Origin: Clostridia bacterium
GTDB lineage: Bacteria > Bacillota > Clostridia > Christensenellales > CAG-138
NCBI GenBank assembly: GCA_017451295.1
Contig: JAFSPW010000037.1
Location: 1-61,917, forward strand
Direction of reading: 5' to 3'
Length of the DNA stretch: 61,917 nt
Below the pieces are notes generated by a model that did no database searches, was not told the origin of the DNA, and was given only the letters and a program-made list of their open reading frames with translations. This document shows, one piece after another, positions 49,426 to 58,535 of this stretch (the first letter of the stretch is position 1; every line of letters begins with the position of its first letter). The translations under genes were made by a program, and so were the position numbers.

Positions 49426-50327
49426 GTGACCTCCTCCATTCCCTTTACCTCCGGCTCCAGGCGGATGCCGGTCTCATTAAACACGGTTTGCCGGACATAG
49501 GCCATGAGGGCGTGCACATCCGCAGCGGTGGCGCCGCCGGCGTTCACCAGGAACCCGGCGTGCTTGGGGGATACCTGAGCGCCGCCGATGGAAAAGCCCT
49601 TTAGTCCGCAGCCTTCGATGAGCGCTCCGGCAAAGTGGCCCTCGGGCCGTTTGAAGGTACTGCCGGCGGAGGGCAGGTGCAGGGGCTGCTTCTCCTTTCG
49701 CTTGAGCATGCAGGACTCCATGGTGGCCTGGGCGGTGCCGTCGTCCGGCTGCAGCTGCAGCTCCACCGCCGTAACCAGGGCCTTGGGCCAGCAGTAGGGG
49801 CTTTTTCGATAGCCCATGTCTGCAAGGCGAGCATCCTCCCAAGAGAAGGTGCCATCCCGATAGAGCCGGACCCTGACAAGGGTGTCCTTTATTTCGCCGC
49901 CATAGGCACCGGCGTTCATGGCCACGGCGCCGCCGACCGTGCCGGGGATGCCGCACAGCCGCTCAAGACCCATATACCCCCGGCGAACGCTTTGTTTAGC
50001 GAGGGCGGTCAAGGAGGCGGAGGCAGGGACCATGACCCGGTTTCCCTGAAAGACGGGGGCTTCCCTAAAGCCGGTCAGGGAGATGACCAGGCCCAAAAAG
50101 GGTTCGTCCCCGGGCAGCACATTGGTGCCGTTGCCGAGCAGCGCGACGGGGATGTGTCCCTGTTCGCACAGGTTCAGGGCCGATAGCAGCTCCTCCTCCC
50201 CCTTGGGGCAAAGCAGGAGAGCCGCCGGACCCCCTACCCGGAAGCTGACCAGGGTGGATAGAGGAACGGCCTCTACAGCCCCCAGGTCCAGCAGCTGTTG
50301 TTTATAGTTCTCTGCACAATATACCAT
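49413..50327 (-). CDS. murB: UDP-N-acetylenolpyruvoylglucosamine reductase
   Basis: The 304-residue flavoprotein reduces UDP-GlcNAc-enolpyruvate to UDP-MurNAc. Visible are VSFRVGGPAALLL, LGNGTNVL, GLERLCGIPGTVGGAVAMNAGAYGGEI, and the catalytic region LPSAGSTFKRPEG with a C-terminal LEPEVKGM. The ATG at 50327 lies at the predicted transcription start with no Shine-Dalgarno site, so the mRNA may be leaderless. First gene of murB-rapZ-whiA. Confidence 0.95.
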   Translation of the reverse strand: MVYCAENYKQQLLDLGAVEAVPLSTLVSFRVGGPAALLLCPKGEEELLSALNLCEQGHIPVALLGNGTNVLPGDEPFLGLVISLTGFREAPVFQGNRVMVPASASLTALAKQSVRRGYMGLERLCGIPGTVGGAVAMNAGAYGGEIKDTLVRVRLYRDGTFSWEDARLADMGYRKSPYCWPKALVTAVELQLQPDDGTAQATMESCMLKRKEKQPLHLPSAGSTFKRPEGHFAGALIEGCGLKGFSIGGAQVSPKHAGFLVNAGGATAADVHALMAYVRQTVFNETGIRLEPEVKGMEEVTCIF

Positions 50328-50333
50328 GGTATC

Positions 50334-50362
50334 AGTATAGCAAGGTCAAGTGTCAATTACAA
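50334..50362 (-). promoter_or_regulatory. Promoter of murB-rapZ-whiA
   Basis: TTGTAA (50357-50362), 17-bp spacer and TATACT (50334-50339), then six bases before the murB ATG. Confidence 0.65.
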
Positions 50363-51251
50363 TGGCAAGCCGCTGAAAAAACCGATTTTTTGCCTCCTCG
50401 TCCCCGGCAAGGGCGGCCTCTGCCTCGTGTTTAAGGCTGTCTTTATGGGTGTGATACAGAAAGGGGTCCGGGGCGGACACCTGCAAAAAAGCCCGGTCCA
50501 TGCTCAGCAGCAGCCCGTTTCCATAGGGATAGGATACATCTAAACGGGGGGAAAAGGCCCCCAGGGAAAATAGCAGCTGCTGGTTTTTTTCGCTCATCAG
50601 GTAGTCATAGAAGGCAAGGCACCACTTAGTTTGCACCTCGTCCGTATCCCGGTCGATGCCCAGGTAGCAGACCTCGTCCGTAAAGCTACTAAGGGGCTCC
50701 GCCTCCGGCCCTTCCTCCAGGGCGGCATAGGCCCTGAGGTCCACCGCCGCCCCCTCCCCCGCAAGGAGGGTGGGCACCGGGGCACCCTGCCCCTCGCTGA
50801 GTTTGACATAGCCGGAGAACAGCCAGGGGGCGGCATAGGCCGTGGCGCTAAGGCCGGGCCGAAGCTCTGGCGGCTGGAAGTGTGCCGCCTGCAGCAGCTC
50901 CTCATAGAGGGCGCCGGAGAAGAAGGAATAGAGCTGGGGCCGCCGACCGAGGCTCAGGCGATGATAGAAGGCTTCCTCGTCCATGCCCTCCACCTCGAGG
51001 TACACCCCGGGGTGCAGCTTCATAAAAGCCTTGGCCCTGTCCATGAGAAAGCCGGTGACGCTGCCCTGCATGGTCTTATGGGAGACCACATGGTAGAGGG
51101 TGATGGTGGGCACATACTCTATGGGGGCTTTTTTATGGAGGGACACATAGTAGTTCTCCCCGGGACCCTGGCGAATTTGGCCCCAGCCGAGCGCCAGGAC
51201 CCCCAGTAGCAGAAGGGTGACAAGGCCGTGGAAACAGAGTTTTTTGTTCAT
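50346..51251 (-). CDS. Exported solute-binding-like protein
   Basis: The 301-residue protein has an N-terminal signal or anchor (LVTLLLLGVLALGWG, no lipobox cysteine) and a body resembling family 1 extracellular solute-binding proteins (FLMDRAKAFMKLHPGVYLEVEGMDEEAFYHRL; CLAFYDYLMSEKNQQLLFSLGAFSPR). No ABC permease or ATPase is nearby. Start ATG 51251; the long frame upstream is antisense to spoIIAA. It is divergent from spoIIA, and its 3' end overlaps the murB promoter. Confidence 0.7.
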   Translation of the reverse strand: MNKKLCFHGLVTLLLLGVLALGWGQIRQGPGENYYVSLHKKAPIEYVPTITLYHVVSHKTMQGSVTGFLMDRAKAFMKLHPGVYLEVEGMDEEAFYHRLSLGRRPQLYSFFSGALYEELLQAAHFQPPELRPGLSATAYAAPWLFSGYVKLSEGQGAPVPTLLAGEGAAVDLRAYAALEEGPEAEPLSSFTDEVCYLGIDRDTDEVQTKWCLAFYDYLMSEKNQQLLFSLGAFSPRLDVSYPYGNGLLLSMDRAFLQVSAPDPFLYHTHKDSLKHEAEAALAGDEEAKNRFFQRLAIVIDT

Positions 51252-51372
51252 GGCACAGCCTATGTGCCAAAGGTTGGGCCTATTCCCAAAATGTCGTGGC
51301 GCTTCGGCAAAGGGCGGCGGCAAAGGGGCGGCGAATGAAATAGGGACACCCAAAGAAGGAGTTGTATTGGTT

Positions 51373-51678
51373 ATGGAAATAAACGCCGCCAAACGAGGTC
51401 CCCGGCTCCATGTGAAGCTGGCCGGGGAGTTGGACCACCACAGTGCCGAGCAGACCAGGAACATGCTGGACACCCTGCTCAAGGACGTGACCGTCCGGGA
51501 TATGACCCTGGATCTATCGGAGGTCACCTTTATGGACAGCGCGGGCCTGGGGGTGATTCTGGGTCGATACCGGATTTTGAGCATGCGGGGCGGGCATTTG
51601 ACCCTGTCGGGCATGTCCGGGGCCATAGACAAGATTTTTCGTATGTCCGGCATCTATGCCATTGTGGACAGGCAGTAA
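51373..51678 (+). CDS. spoIIAA: Anti-sigma F factor antagonist SpoIIAA
   Basis: The 101-residue STAS protein has TLDLSEVTFMDSAGLGVILGRYR, including the serine phosphorylated by SpoIIAB. Dephosphorylated SpoIIAA frees sigma F in the forespore. I use ATG 51373; TTG 51367 is closer to the ideal distance from GGAG and is an alternative. No convincing sigma-H promoter was found upstream. Confidence 0.93.
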   Translation: MEINAAKRGPRLHVKLAGELDHHSAEQTRNMLDTLLKDVTVRDMTLDLSEVTFMDSAGLGVILGRYRILSMRGGHLTLSGMSGAIDKIFRMSGIYAIVDRQ

Positions 51679-51690
51679 GGAGGCAAGCGA

Positions 51691-52125
51691 ATGGACAACT
51701 ATATGGAACTGAGCTTCCCGTCCCTTTCCGTCAACGAGGGCTTTGCCCGGACGGCGGCAGCGGCCTTTGCCGCCCAGCTGGACCCCACCATCGACCAGCT
51801 TTCGGACCTGAGGACCGCCGTATCCGAGGCGGTGACCAACGCCATCATCCACGCCTACGGCAGCGACCCGGCGGCTTTGATCACCCTGCGCTGCGAGCGG
51901 GAGGGGCGAAAGATTCGCATTATGGTGAAGGACACGGGCTGCGGCATTGCGGATATTGAGCTGGCCAGGCGGCCGTTTTACACCAGCAAGCCGGAGCTGG
52001 AGCGCTCCGGCATGGGCTTTGCGGTGATGGAAGCCTTTATGGATCGGGTGGAGATTGACTCCGCTCCCGGGGAGGGGACCACCGTGGTGATGGAAAAGGA
52101 GCTGGAGGGGCGGCGTGGGGGCTGA
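51691..52125 (+). CDS. spoIIAB: Anti-sigma F factor SpoIIAB
   Basis: The 144-residue GHKL kinase has the N-box LRTAVSEAVTNAIIHAYG, G1 VKDTGCGIADIELA and G2 SGMGFAVMEAFMD. It binds sigma F and phosphorylates SpoIIAA. It overlaps sigF by 11 bases. Confidence 0.95.
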   Translation: MDNYMELSFPSLSVNEGFARTAAAAFAAQLDPTIDQLSDLRTAVSEAVTNAIIHAYGSDPAALITLRCEREGRKIRIMVKDTGCGIADIELARRPFYTSKPELERSGMGFAVMEAFMDRVEIDSAPGEGTTVVMEKELEGRRGG

Positions 52126-52819
52126 TGCCTTTTTGCTTGCGCTCCAGCGGCTGCGGCAGGGGGACCGGGCGGCGGAAGCGGAGCTGATGGAGCAGAATTT
52201 GCCCCTGGTGGCGGCCATTGTCCGCCGGTATCAGAACTGCGGTTTAGACCGGGAGGACGCCATGCAGCTGGGGAGCATTGGGCTCTTACAGGCGCTGCGG
52301 CGCTTTGAGCCGGAACGGGGGCTTTGTTTCTCCACCTATGCGGTGCCGCTCATCGCCGGGGAAATCAAGCGCTTTTTGCGAGACGACGGCACGGTGAAGT
52401 TCTCCCGGGAAAGCAAGTCCCTGGCCCTGAAGATAGAGCGTATCCGCCGGGAGCAGGGGGATTTGACCGTGGAGGAGCTCGTGCGCCGCCTGGGCGTTAC
52501 CGGGGAGGAGGTTGCCGCCGCCCTGGCCTCCCGGGAGTCCATCGCCTCCCTGGATGCGGCCGTGGACGAAGACGGTGCCACCCTGGGGGAGCTATTGAAG
52601 GACGGGGCCGACACGGAGCAGTTGGCCCTGCAGCGGGCGGGGCTATCCCAGATGTTTTTGCTGCTCGATAAACGGGAACAGCAGGTGCTCTATCAGCGGT
52701 ACTTTTTAGACAAGACACAGGAGGAGGTGGGCCGCCGCCTGGGCCTTTCCCAGGTGCAAATCTCCCGCATCGAAAAAAAGGCCCTGCTGAAGATGCGGGC
52801 CACGGGGACGGAGGGATAA
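52115..52819 (+). CDS. sigF: RNA polymerase sigma-F factor
   Basis: The 234-residue sigma factor has region 2 (MEQNLPLVAAIVRRYQNCGLDREDAMQLGSIGLLQALRRFEPERGLCFSTYAVPLIAGEIKRFLRD, abbreviated features), region 3 and region 4 (YFLDKTQEEVGRRLGLSQVQISRIEKKAL). It directs early forespore transcription. It starts at GTG 52115 behind GGAGG. Its stop codon lies inside the terminator loop. Confidence 0.95.
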   Translation: MGADAFLLALQRLRQGDRAAEAELMEQNLPLVAAIVRRYQNCGLDREDAMQLGSIGLLQALRRFEPERGLCFSTYAVPLIAGEIKRFLRDDGTVKFSRESKSLALKIERIRREQGDLTVEELVRRLGVTGEEVAAALASRESIASLDAAVDEDGATLGELLKDGADTEQLALQRAGLSQMFLLLDKREQQVLYQRYFLDKTQEEVGRRLGLSQVQISRIEKKALLKMRATGTEG

Positions 52820-52835
52820 CCTTCGTCCTTTTTTT
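52806..52835 (+). terminator. Terminator overlapping the sigF stop codon
   Basis: The stem GGACGGAGG/CCTTCGTCC (52806-52814 with 52820-52828) has the loop GATAA containing the stop and is followed by seven T. Confidence 0.88.
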
Positions 52836-52912
52836 AGTCAATCAAGATTTGACGAAGCAGAACCGGCACAGAAGGTGCCGCCCAATGTGCATGGGTTAGG
52901 CGTGGATTAGTA

Positions 52913-53563
52913 TTAATAATTGATGGTGCCTTCGGTGCCGTCGATGAGGCGGCGGATGTTGTCCTTGTGGCGGTAGATGATGACCAGCGTGCACAGGAGG
53001 GAGAAGAACCACAGGCAGGGGCGCTCAAGGTAGGCGGCCATGGAGAGGATGGTAAAGAGGACGGAGCTGGTCATGGACACCAGAGACATCTTGCGGGAGA
53101 AATAGAACAGGATGAGGGCGAAGACGGCGGTGATGGCCCCGCCCAGGGGGAAGCTAAAGAACATGAAGGCGAAGAAGCAGGCCACGCCCTTGCCTCCCTT
53201 GAAGCGGCAAAGAACGGGCCAGCAATGGCCCAGGATTACGCCTATGCCGCCAATATAGGTGCCCAGGGCAAAGTCCAGTGCGGGGTTGCTCAACAGAATC
53301 CCCCACCAGCGGCCCAGATACCCGCCCAGCAGGACAGCGCACAGGCACTTGAGGGCATCCCCCAGGAAGGTGGCTACGCCCCACTTGGTGCCATAGACCC
53401 GGGTCATATTGGAGGCGCCGGGGTTGCCGCTGCCGTGCCGGCGCACGTCGTCGTGCAAAAAGCGGTTGGAAAACAGGACCGCCGTCTGGAAGTTGCCGAT
53501 AAAATAGCTGAGGACCAGTATGATGGCTGCGGTCTGCAGCTGCAGCTGGGAGAGCATACTCAC
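52913..53563 (-). CDS. plsY: Glycerol-3-phosphate acyltransferase PlsY
   Basis: The 216-residue membrane enzyme has five hydrophobic segments and the conserved [28 protein letters not shown] and [15 protein letters not shown] motifs. It transfers acyl groups from acyl phosphate to glycerol-3-phosphate, the first step of phospholipid synthesis. It overlaps der by four bases. Confidence 0.94.
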   Translation of the reverse strand: MSMLSQLQLQTAAIILVLSYFIGNFQTAVLFSNRFLHDDVRRHGSGNPGASNMTRVYGTKWGVATFLGDALKCLCAVLLGGYLGRWWGILLSNPALDFALGTYIGGIGVILGHCWPVLCRFKGGKGVACFFAFMFFSFPLGGAITAVFALILFYFSRKMSLVSMTSSVLFTILSMAAYLERPCLWFFSLLCTLVIIYRHKDNIRRLIDGTEGTINY

Positions 53564-54882
53564 TCCTCCTTGCCCCGATTTCGGAAGATGATTTTGATGG
53601 GTGTGCCCTCGAAGCCGAAGGTCTTTCTAAAATAGTTCTCCATATAGCGCTTATAGGAGAAGTGGACCAGGGTTTCGTCGTTGACGAAGATGACGAAGGT
53701 GGGAGGCTGGACGGAGACCTCCGTGGCATAGTAGATTTTCAGGCGCTTGCCGGACATGGCGGGAGGCTCCGTCATGGAGATGGCCTCGTTGACGATGTCG
53801 TTGAGGGTGCCGGTGCTGATGCGGCGGATGGACTGGTTATAGCTCTCCTTGGCGGCGGACAGGAGCCTGTTGACCCGCTGGCCGGTTTTGGCGGAGATGA
53901 ACAAGAAGGGCACATAGTCCATGAAGGCGAGGTCCACCTGCATATCCTTTTTGAACTTTTCCATGGTGTGGGTGTCCTTCTCGATAAGGTCCCACTTGTT
54001 CACCACCAGCACGGAGGGCTTCCCCTCTTCGTGGACATAGCCGGCAATCTTCACATCCTGCTCGGAAAGGCCCTGCTCTGCATCCACCACAATCAAAACC
54101 ACATCCGCCCGGCGCACGGCGGCCAGGGAGCGGATGACGCTGTAGCGTTCGATGGTCTCATCCTCCACAGCGCGCTTGCGGCGGATGCCGGCGGTATCTA
54201 CCAGCACGAAGCTTTCCCCGTCCAGGGTGAAGGGGGTGTCGATGGCGTCCCGGGTGGTGCCGGGGATGTTGGAGACGATGCACCGTTCCTCGCCCAAAAT
54301 GGCGTTGACCAGGCTGCTCTTGCCCACGTTGGGCTTGCCCACCAGGGCGATGTTCAGGGGATGGTCCCCCTCCTCCTCCAACTCCTCAGGGAAGTGGGCG
54401 CAGACCTCGTCCAGCATGTCACCAAGGCCCAGGCCCTGACCGGCGGAGACGATGATGGGGTCTCCCAGGCCCAGGGAATAGAACTCATAGATGGCCTCAT
54501 GGAATTTGGGGGCATCCAGCTTGTTCACCGCCAGGACCACGGGCTTGTTGCTCTTTCTGAGCATGGCGGCCACCTCCTCGTCGGCGGCGGTCATGCCCTC
54601 CCGGCCGTCCACCAAAAAGAGGATGACATCCGCCGTCTCCACCGCCAGCTCCGCCTGACGGCGCATCTGCACGGCGATGATGTCCTCGCTCTCAGGCTCG
54701 ATACCGCCGGTGTCGATGAGGGTGAAGCGGTGGGTGAGCCATTCGGCATCCGCATAGATCCTGTCCCGGGTGACACCGGGGGTGTCCTCCACGATGGACA
54801 GGCGGCGGCCGATGAGCCGGTTAAAGAGGGTGGATTTGCCCACATTGGGGCGGCCAACAATGGCGACCAAGGGTTTACTCAT
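53560..54882 (-). CDS. der: Ribosome biogenesis GTPase Der
   Basis: The 440-residue protein has two GTPase domains ([12 protein letters not shown] with DTGG and [16 protein letters not shown] with DTAGIRRK and NKWD) and a C-terminal KH-like domain ([11 protein letters not shown]). Der helps assemble the 50S subunit. It lies between a DUF512 gene and plsY with four-base overlaps. Confidence 0.96.
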   Translation of the reverse strand: MSKPLVAIVGRPNVGKSTLFNRLIGRRLSIVEDTPGVTRDRIYADAEWLTHRFTLIDTGGIEPESEDIIAVQMRRQAELAVETADVILFLVDGREGMTAADEEVAAMLRKSNKPVVLAVNKLDAPKFHEAIYEFYSLGLGDPIIVSAGQGLGLGDMLDEVCAHFPEELEEEGDHPLNIALVGKPNVGKSSLVNAILGEERCIVSNIPGTTRDAIDTPFTLDGESFVLVDTAGIRRKRAVEDETIERYSVIRSLAAVRRADVVLIVVDAEQGLSEQDVKIAGYVHEEGKPSVLVVNKWDLIEKDTHTMEKFKKDMQVDLAFMDYVPFLFISAKTGQRVNRLLSAAKESYNQSIRRISTGTLNDIVNEAISMTEPPAMSGKRLKIYYATEVSVQPPTFVIFVNDETLVHFSYKRYMENYFRKTFGFEGTPIKIIFRNRGKEE

Positions 54883-56177
54883 AGTTCTTCTCCAAATAAA
54901 ATTCGTATCAGGTCCTTGCCGTCGGCAAAGGGGATGAGGCGGCGGCCCAGCTTCTGTTCCACCTCCGGCACGGTCATGCCGTCCAGGAACACGTCCTCCC
55001 GGGCCCTGAGCATGTTCTTAGGAATGAGCAGGGGACCGTCTGCCGGGGGCGGGAAGGCATAGACAAGGTCGCTGCCCGTCACCAGCCCTGCCACATGGAC
55101 GTTGCCGCCGAAGAAACGGTTCTCCACGGGGACGGTGGTCACAAAGAGATTGTATGCCAGGAGGCGCTTGTCTATCTCCCGGATGAAGGGATAGGCGGCG
55201 GTGCCGCCGGCGATGGTCACCTTGCGGGGCGTCGTAAGCGGCTGCTGCTCCTCCAGGGCTTCCATAATCTCCTGCTCCAGGAGTCTTAGCATGCCCACCC
55301 CGTTTTCAAGCTGGGGAAAGTCCCCGTAGCTTTCGGCGCTGGGCAAGGGAAGCTCGGCCGTAAGATACCATTCATCGGACAGATAGAAGAAGGTATCGTC
55401 CCACTTCTCCCGAAACTCTGCCTGCTTTTTCTCCCCATAGGCGATAAGCGCCCGGGCTTCCTCCCGGGTATAGCCCCGAAGGGGGAACAGCCCCTCCCGA
55501 AACTTGGTGAGGCCCACCGGCACGGCGGCGATGGAGGCGCAGTAGGGGTACAGGGCGGACAGGTCTGAAACGGTCTTCTCCAGCATGGGTCCATCGTTGA
55601 GCCCCGGGCACAGGACCACCTGGGTGTGGAAGGTGATGCCCGCCTCCTTCAGGGCCAGGAGCCGCTCCATGATGCGCCCTGCGGTGGGGTTGGCCATAAG
55701 CTTCACCCTTAGCTCCGGGTCCGTGGCGTGGACGGACACATACAGGGGACTGACCCGGCGCTTTAGAATGCGCCCGAACTCCTCGTCGGACACGTTGGTC
55801 AAGGTCACATAGTTGCCGAAGATGAAGGACATGCGCCAGTCGTCGTCCTTCACATTGAGGCTGCTGCGGATGCCCTTGGGCATCTGGTCCACGAAGCAGA
55901 ACACGCAGCGGTTCTTGCAGGTACGCATGCGGTCCATAAGGGTGGTTTCAAAGCACAGCCCCAGACCCTGGCCCATGCGCTTGCGGACCAGATACTTTAG
56001 CCTCTCCCCCTGCCGTTCCACCTCCACCACCAGGCGGCTGCGAACGCTGAGCGCCTCATAGTCGATAAGGTCCTTCACCGGTTCCCCGTTGATGGACAGC
56101 AGCACATCCCCGGCCATGAGCCCCTCTCGGGCCGCCGGGGAATCCGCCTCCACACGGGTGATCACTTGTCGCTGCAT
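54879..56177 (-). CDS. DUF512 family PDZ/radical-SAM-like protein
   Basis: The 432-residue protein has an N-terminal PDZ domain ([26 protein letters not shown]), the cluster motif [16 protein letters not shown] (CX3CX2C), and the C-terminal DUF512 ([15 protein letters not shown]). Its function is unknown to me; the der-plsY-DUF512 neighbourhood is conserved in Clostridia. Start ATG 56177 is chosen because the predicted transcription start (near 56192) leaves only three bases before ATG 56189, while 56177 has a GGA site. Confidence 0.9.
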   Translation of the reverse strand: MQRQVITRVEADSPAAREGLMAGDVLLSINGEPVKDLIDYEALSVRSRLVVEVERQGERLKYLVRKRMGQGLGLCFETTLMDRMRTCKNRCVFCFVDQMPKGIRSSLNVKDDDWRMSFIFGNYVTLTNVSDEEFGRILKRRVSPLYVSVHATDPELRVKLMANPTAGRIMERLLALKEAGITFHTQVVLCPGLNDGPMLEKTVSDLSALYPYCASIAAVPVGLTKFREGLFPLRGYTREEARALIAYGEKKQAEFREKWDDTFFYLSDEWYLTAELPLPSAESYGDFPQLENGVGMLRLLEQEIMEALEEQQPLTTPRKVTIAGGTAAYPFIREIDKRLLAYNLFVTTVPVENRFFGGNVHVAGLVTGSDLVYAFPPPADGPLLIPKNMLRAREDVFLDGMTVPEVEQKLGRRLIPFADGKDLIRILFGEEL

Positions 56178-56198
56178 ATTCCTATCCATTGTAAAAAC

Positions 56199-56227
56199 AG
56201 AATAGCACAACTTGCCGTGTTTTTCAA
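56199..56227 (-). promoter_or_regulatory. Promoter of the DUF512-der-plsY operon
   Basis: TTGAAA (56222-56227), 17-bp spacer and TATTCT (56199-56204). Confidence 0.65.
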
Positions 56228-56261
56228 TGGGCACAAACAAGATGGTTGGTGGATGGGATCG

Positions 56262-56462
56262 ACCCCTTCCAACATTTTGGCCGGAGGGCCAAAATGCCAC
56301 CTCCCATGCTGCACCCAAGGCGAGGGGTCGCCCCTTCCGTCATTTTGCCCAGAGGGCAAAATGCCACCTCCCCCATTCCCTACGGGAACGGTGGAGGCAA
56401 GAATCCGTTTCCAAAAGCCTTCCCCTTGAGGGGAAGGTGGCGCGGCGAAGCCGTGACGGATG
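56262..56462. repeat. Hairpin-bearing dispersed repeats
   Basis: Two adjacent units share the frame CCCCTTCC...hairpin...CCACCTCCC. Their hairpins are CATTTTGGCC/GGCCAAAATG (56273-56296) and CATTTTGCCC/GGGCAAAATG (56341-56363). A third element, 56362-56400, recurs inverted at 61869-61905. A CCTTCCCC/GGGGAAGG hairpin follows. No gene is seen between 56178 and 56735 apart from these and the array. Confidence 0.8.
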
Positions 56463-56532
56463 AGGTGGCATGATAAAAGCCCGGGGCCGTGAGGCACCCG
56501 GGCATACCTTCATGGAGCGAAGCGAGAAATCA

Positions 56533-56720
56533 TGGCGCAGCCAATTCATGGGCGGCAGCCCAATTCATGGCGTAAGCCAATTCATTCAATGATTTGCACC
56601 TTACGGTGCATGAATTGCCCTGCGGGCATGATTTGAACCTGACGGTTCGTGATTTGACGGCTATCGCCGTCATGATTTGCCGCCGAGGCGGCATTGCGGC
56701 CCCCTCATACGGGGGCCGCA
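56533..56720. repeat. String of nine short hairpins (array A)
   Basis: Three hairpins of one orientation (stems TGGC, TGGGC, TGGC; spacer ATTCAT) are followed after 56580-56594 by six of the other orientation. Their stems are TGCACC, TGCCC, GAACC, TGACGGC, TGCCGC and TGCGGCCCCC, with spacer TGAAT or TGATT. Loops are three to six bases. The last six correspond in order to array B (61481-61606). Confidence 0.85.
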
Positions 56721-56735
56721 AACCTACGACGGCCG

Positions 56736-58073
56736 TCACTCCTTTACCATATTGACAAAACGAGTATACTCCCCCTGCCACACCAGCTCCACATTCCCCG
56801 TGGGGCCGTGGCGGTGCTTGGCGATGATGGCCAGGGAGGAGTTGTCCAGGGTCTTATCATACACCTGGGGCCGATAGAGGAGGATGACCATATCCGCATC
56901 CTGCTCGATGGAGCCGCTCTCCCGCAGATCCGCAATCATGGGGGTGTGGTCCTGCCTGGTCTCCGGGCCACGGTTCAGCTGCGCCAGCAGAATGATGGGC
57001 ACATCCAGCTCCCGGGCCAGCAGCTTCATCGCCCGGGTCATGTCGGAAATCTCCTGCTGCCGAGAATCGCTCTTGCGGTTCCCCATGCCCGTGCCCTGCA
57101 TGAGCTGCATATAGTCCACGATGACCAAATCCAGCCCCTGCCGGGCCTTGAGCCGGCGGCACTTGCTGCGAATGCTGGCCACGGTGGCCCCGCCGCCGTC
57201 GTCGATATGGATGCGGCTCTTTTGCATGGGCTCCGCCGCCGCAACGAGGCGGTTGGTCTCCTCGTCGGTGAGCAGCCCTTCCTTGATGCGCTGGGAGTCC
57301 ACGGACGCCTCCGTGCACAGCATACGCATGACCAGCTGCTCCTTGCTCATCTCCAGGGAGAAGATGACCACGGACCGGTTGTCGTGCAGGGCGGCGTACT
57401 GGGCGATGTTCAGCGCAAAGGCAGACTTGCCCATGGCGGGACGGGCGGCCACGATGATAAGGTCCGACTTCTGCAGGCCGTTGGTCATCCTGTCAAGGTC
57501 GATAAACCCGGTGGAGATGCCCGTCAGCTTCCCCTGCCGGGCCATGAGCGCCCCAATCTCGGCCATGGCATCGGGGACAATCTGCTCGATGGAGGCCAGG
57601 GAGTCCTCGCTCTTACGCATGGAGATGTCATACACCCGCTTCTCCGCCTGGTTCAACGACTCCTCCACATCCTTATCGTCGTTCATGGCGTCGCGAATCA
57701 TCTCGTTGCCGGCATGAACGAGGCTCCTTTGCACGCTGCGCTCCTCCACAATCTGGGCGTAATAGCTCACATTGGCGGCGGTGGGCACAAAGGCCATGAG
57801 CTCCGTCAGATACACGGAGCCCCCCACCATGTCCAAAAAGCCCTTGCGCTCCAGCTCGTTGGTCAGCGTCACCACGTCCACCGCCTGACCCATGAGGCGG
57901 ATGTTCACCATGGCCTCAAAGATTCGCTGGTGGGCGGCGCTGTAAAAGTCCTCGGGCCGCAGCTGTTCGAGCATCTGCTCCAGAGCGTTGTGCTCCAGCA
58001 GCATGCTCCCCAGCACGGACTTCTCCGCATCCAGATTATTGGGCAGGGTCCCTTCCAATCGCTGCTCTTCCAC
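56736..58073 (-). CDS. dnaB: Replicative DNA helicase
   Basis: The 445-residue hexameric helicase has the N-terminal domain (LPNNLDAEKSVLGSMLLEHNAL), Walker A AARPAMGKSAFALNIA, Walker B region LVIVDYMQLMQG, and NRGPETRQDHTPMIADLRESGSIEQDAD. It unwinds DNA at the fork. It follows rplI by two bases in the common rplI-dnaB order. Confidence 0.96.
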   Translation of the reverse strand: MEEQRLEGTLPNNLDAEKSVLGSMLLEHNALEQMLEQLRPEDFYSAAHQRIFEAMVNIRLMGQAVDVVTLTNELERKGFLDMVGGSVYLTELMAFVPTAANVSYYAQIVEERSVQRSLVHAGNEMIRDAMNDDKDVEESLNQAEKRVYDISMRKSEDSLASIEQIVPDAMAEIGALMARQGKLTGISTGFIDLDRMTNGLQKSDLIIVAARPAMGKSAFALNIAQYAALHDNRSVVIFSLEMSKEQLVMRMLCTEASVDSQRIKEGLLTDEETNRLVAAAEPMQKSRIHIDDGGGATVASIRSKCRRLKARQGLDLVIVDYMQLMQGTGMGNRKSDSRQQEISDMTRAMKLLARELDVPIILLAQLNRGPETRQDHTPMIADLRESGSIEQDADMVILLYRPQVYDKTLDNSSLAIIAKHRHGPTGNVELVWQGEYTRFVNMVKE

Positions 58074-58075
58074 GG

Positions 58076-58522
58076 TTACTTCTGTTCCTCAACGATGACC
58101 TTCAGATTGGCCTTGACCTCCTCAAACAGGGAGACCTTCGCCACATACTCTCCGGTGCTGCGGATGGGGTCGAGACTAATCTTCTTCTTGTCGATAACCA
58201 GCCCCAACTGCTCCTCAATGGCGGCGGCCACCTCCTTGCCGGTGACGGTGCCGAACATCTTCCCGTTCTCCCCCAGCCGGACCTGGACCTTCACCTGGGC
58301 GCTGTCCAGCTTCTTGGCCTGCTCCCGGGCCTTTATGCCCGCTTCAAACTTGCGGTGCTGGGCGGCGCTCTTTTGAATGTTCATGGCGTTCACCGCAGCG
58401 GCATCCGCCGGGGTGGCCAGCTTCCGGGGCAGCAAAAAGTTCCGCGCGTACCCGTCGGAAACGTTCACCACTTCCCCCTTCTTGCCGGTGCCCTTCACAT
58501 CCTGTTCCAATACAACCTTCAT
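58076..58522 (-). CDS. rplI: 50S ribosomal protein L9
   Basis: The 148-residue protein starts MKVVLEQDVKGTGKKGEVVNVSDGYARNFLLPRKLA, the L9 signature, with a long central helix and a C-terminal domain containing FGTVTGKEVAAAI. Confidence 0.97.
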   Translation of the reverse strand: MKVVLEQDVKGTGKKGEVVNVSDGYARNFLLPRKLATPADAAAVNAMNIQKSAAQHRKFEAGIKAREQAKKLDSAQVKVQVRLGENGKMFGTVTGKEVAAAIEEQLGLVIDKKKISLDPIRSTGEYVAKVSLFEEVKANLKVIVEEQK

Positions 58523-58535
58523 TGCGCTTTCCTCC

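Noticed and set aside
51309..51338. Sigma-H promoter before spoIIAA
   Set aside because: A GAAT-like -10 exists, but no AGGA-type -35 lies at 11-12 bp.
56533..56720. CRISPR array
   Set aside because: The constant part is only five bases, the variable parts are palindromes rather than spacers, and no cas genes are present.
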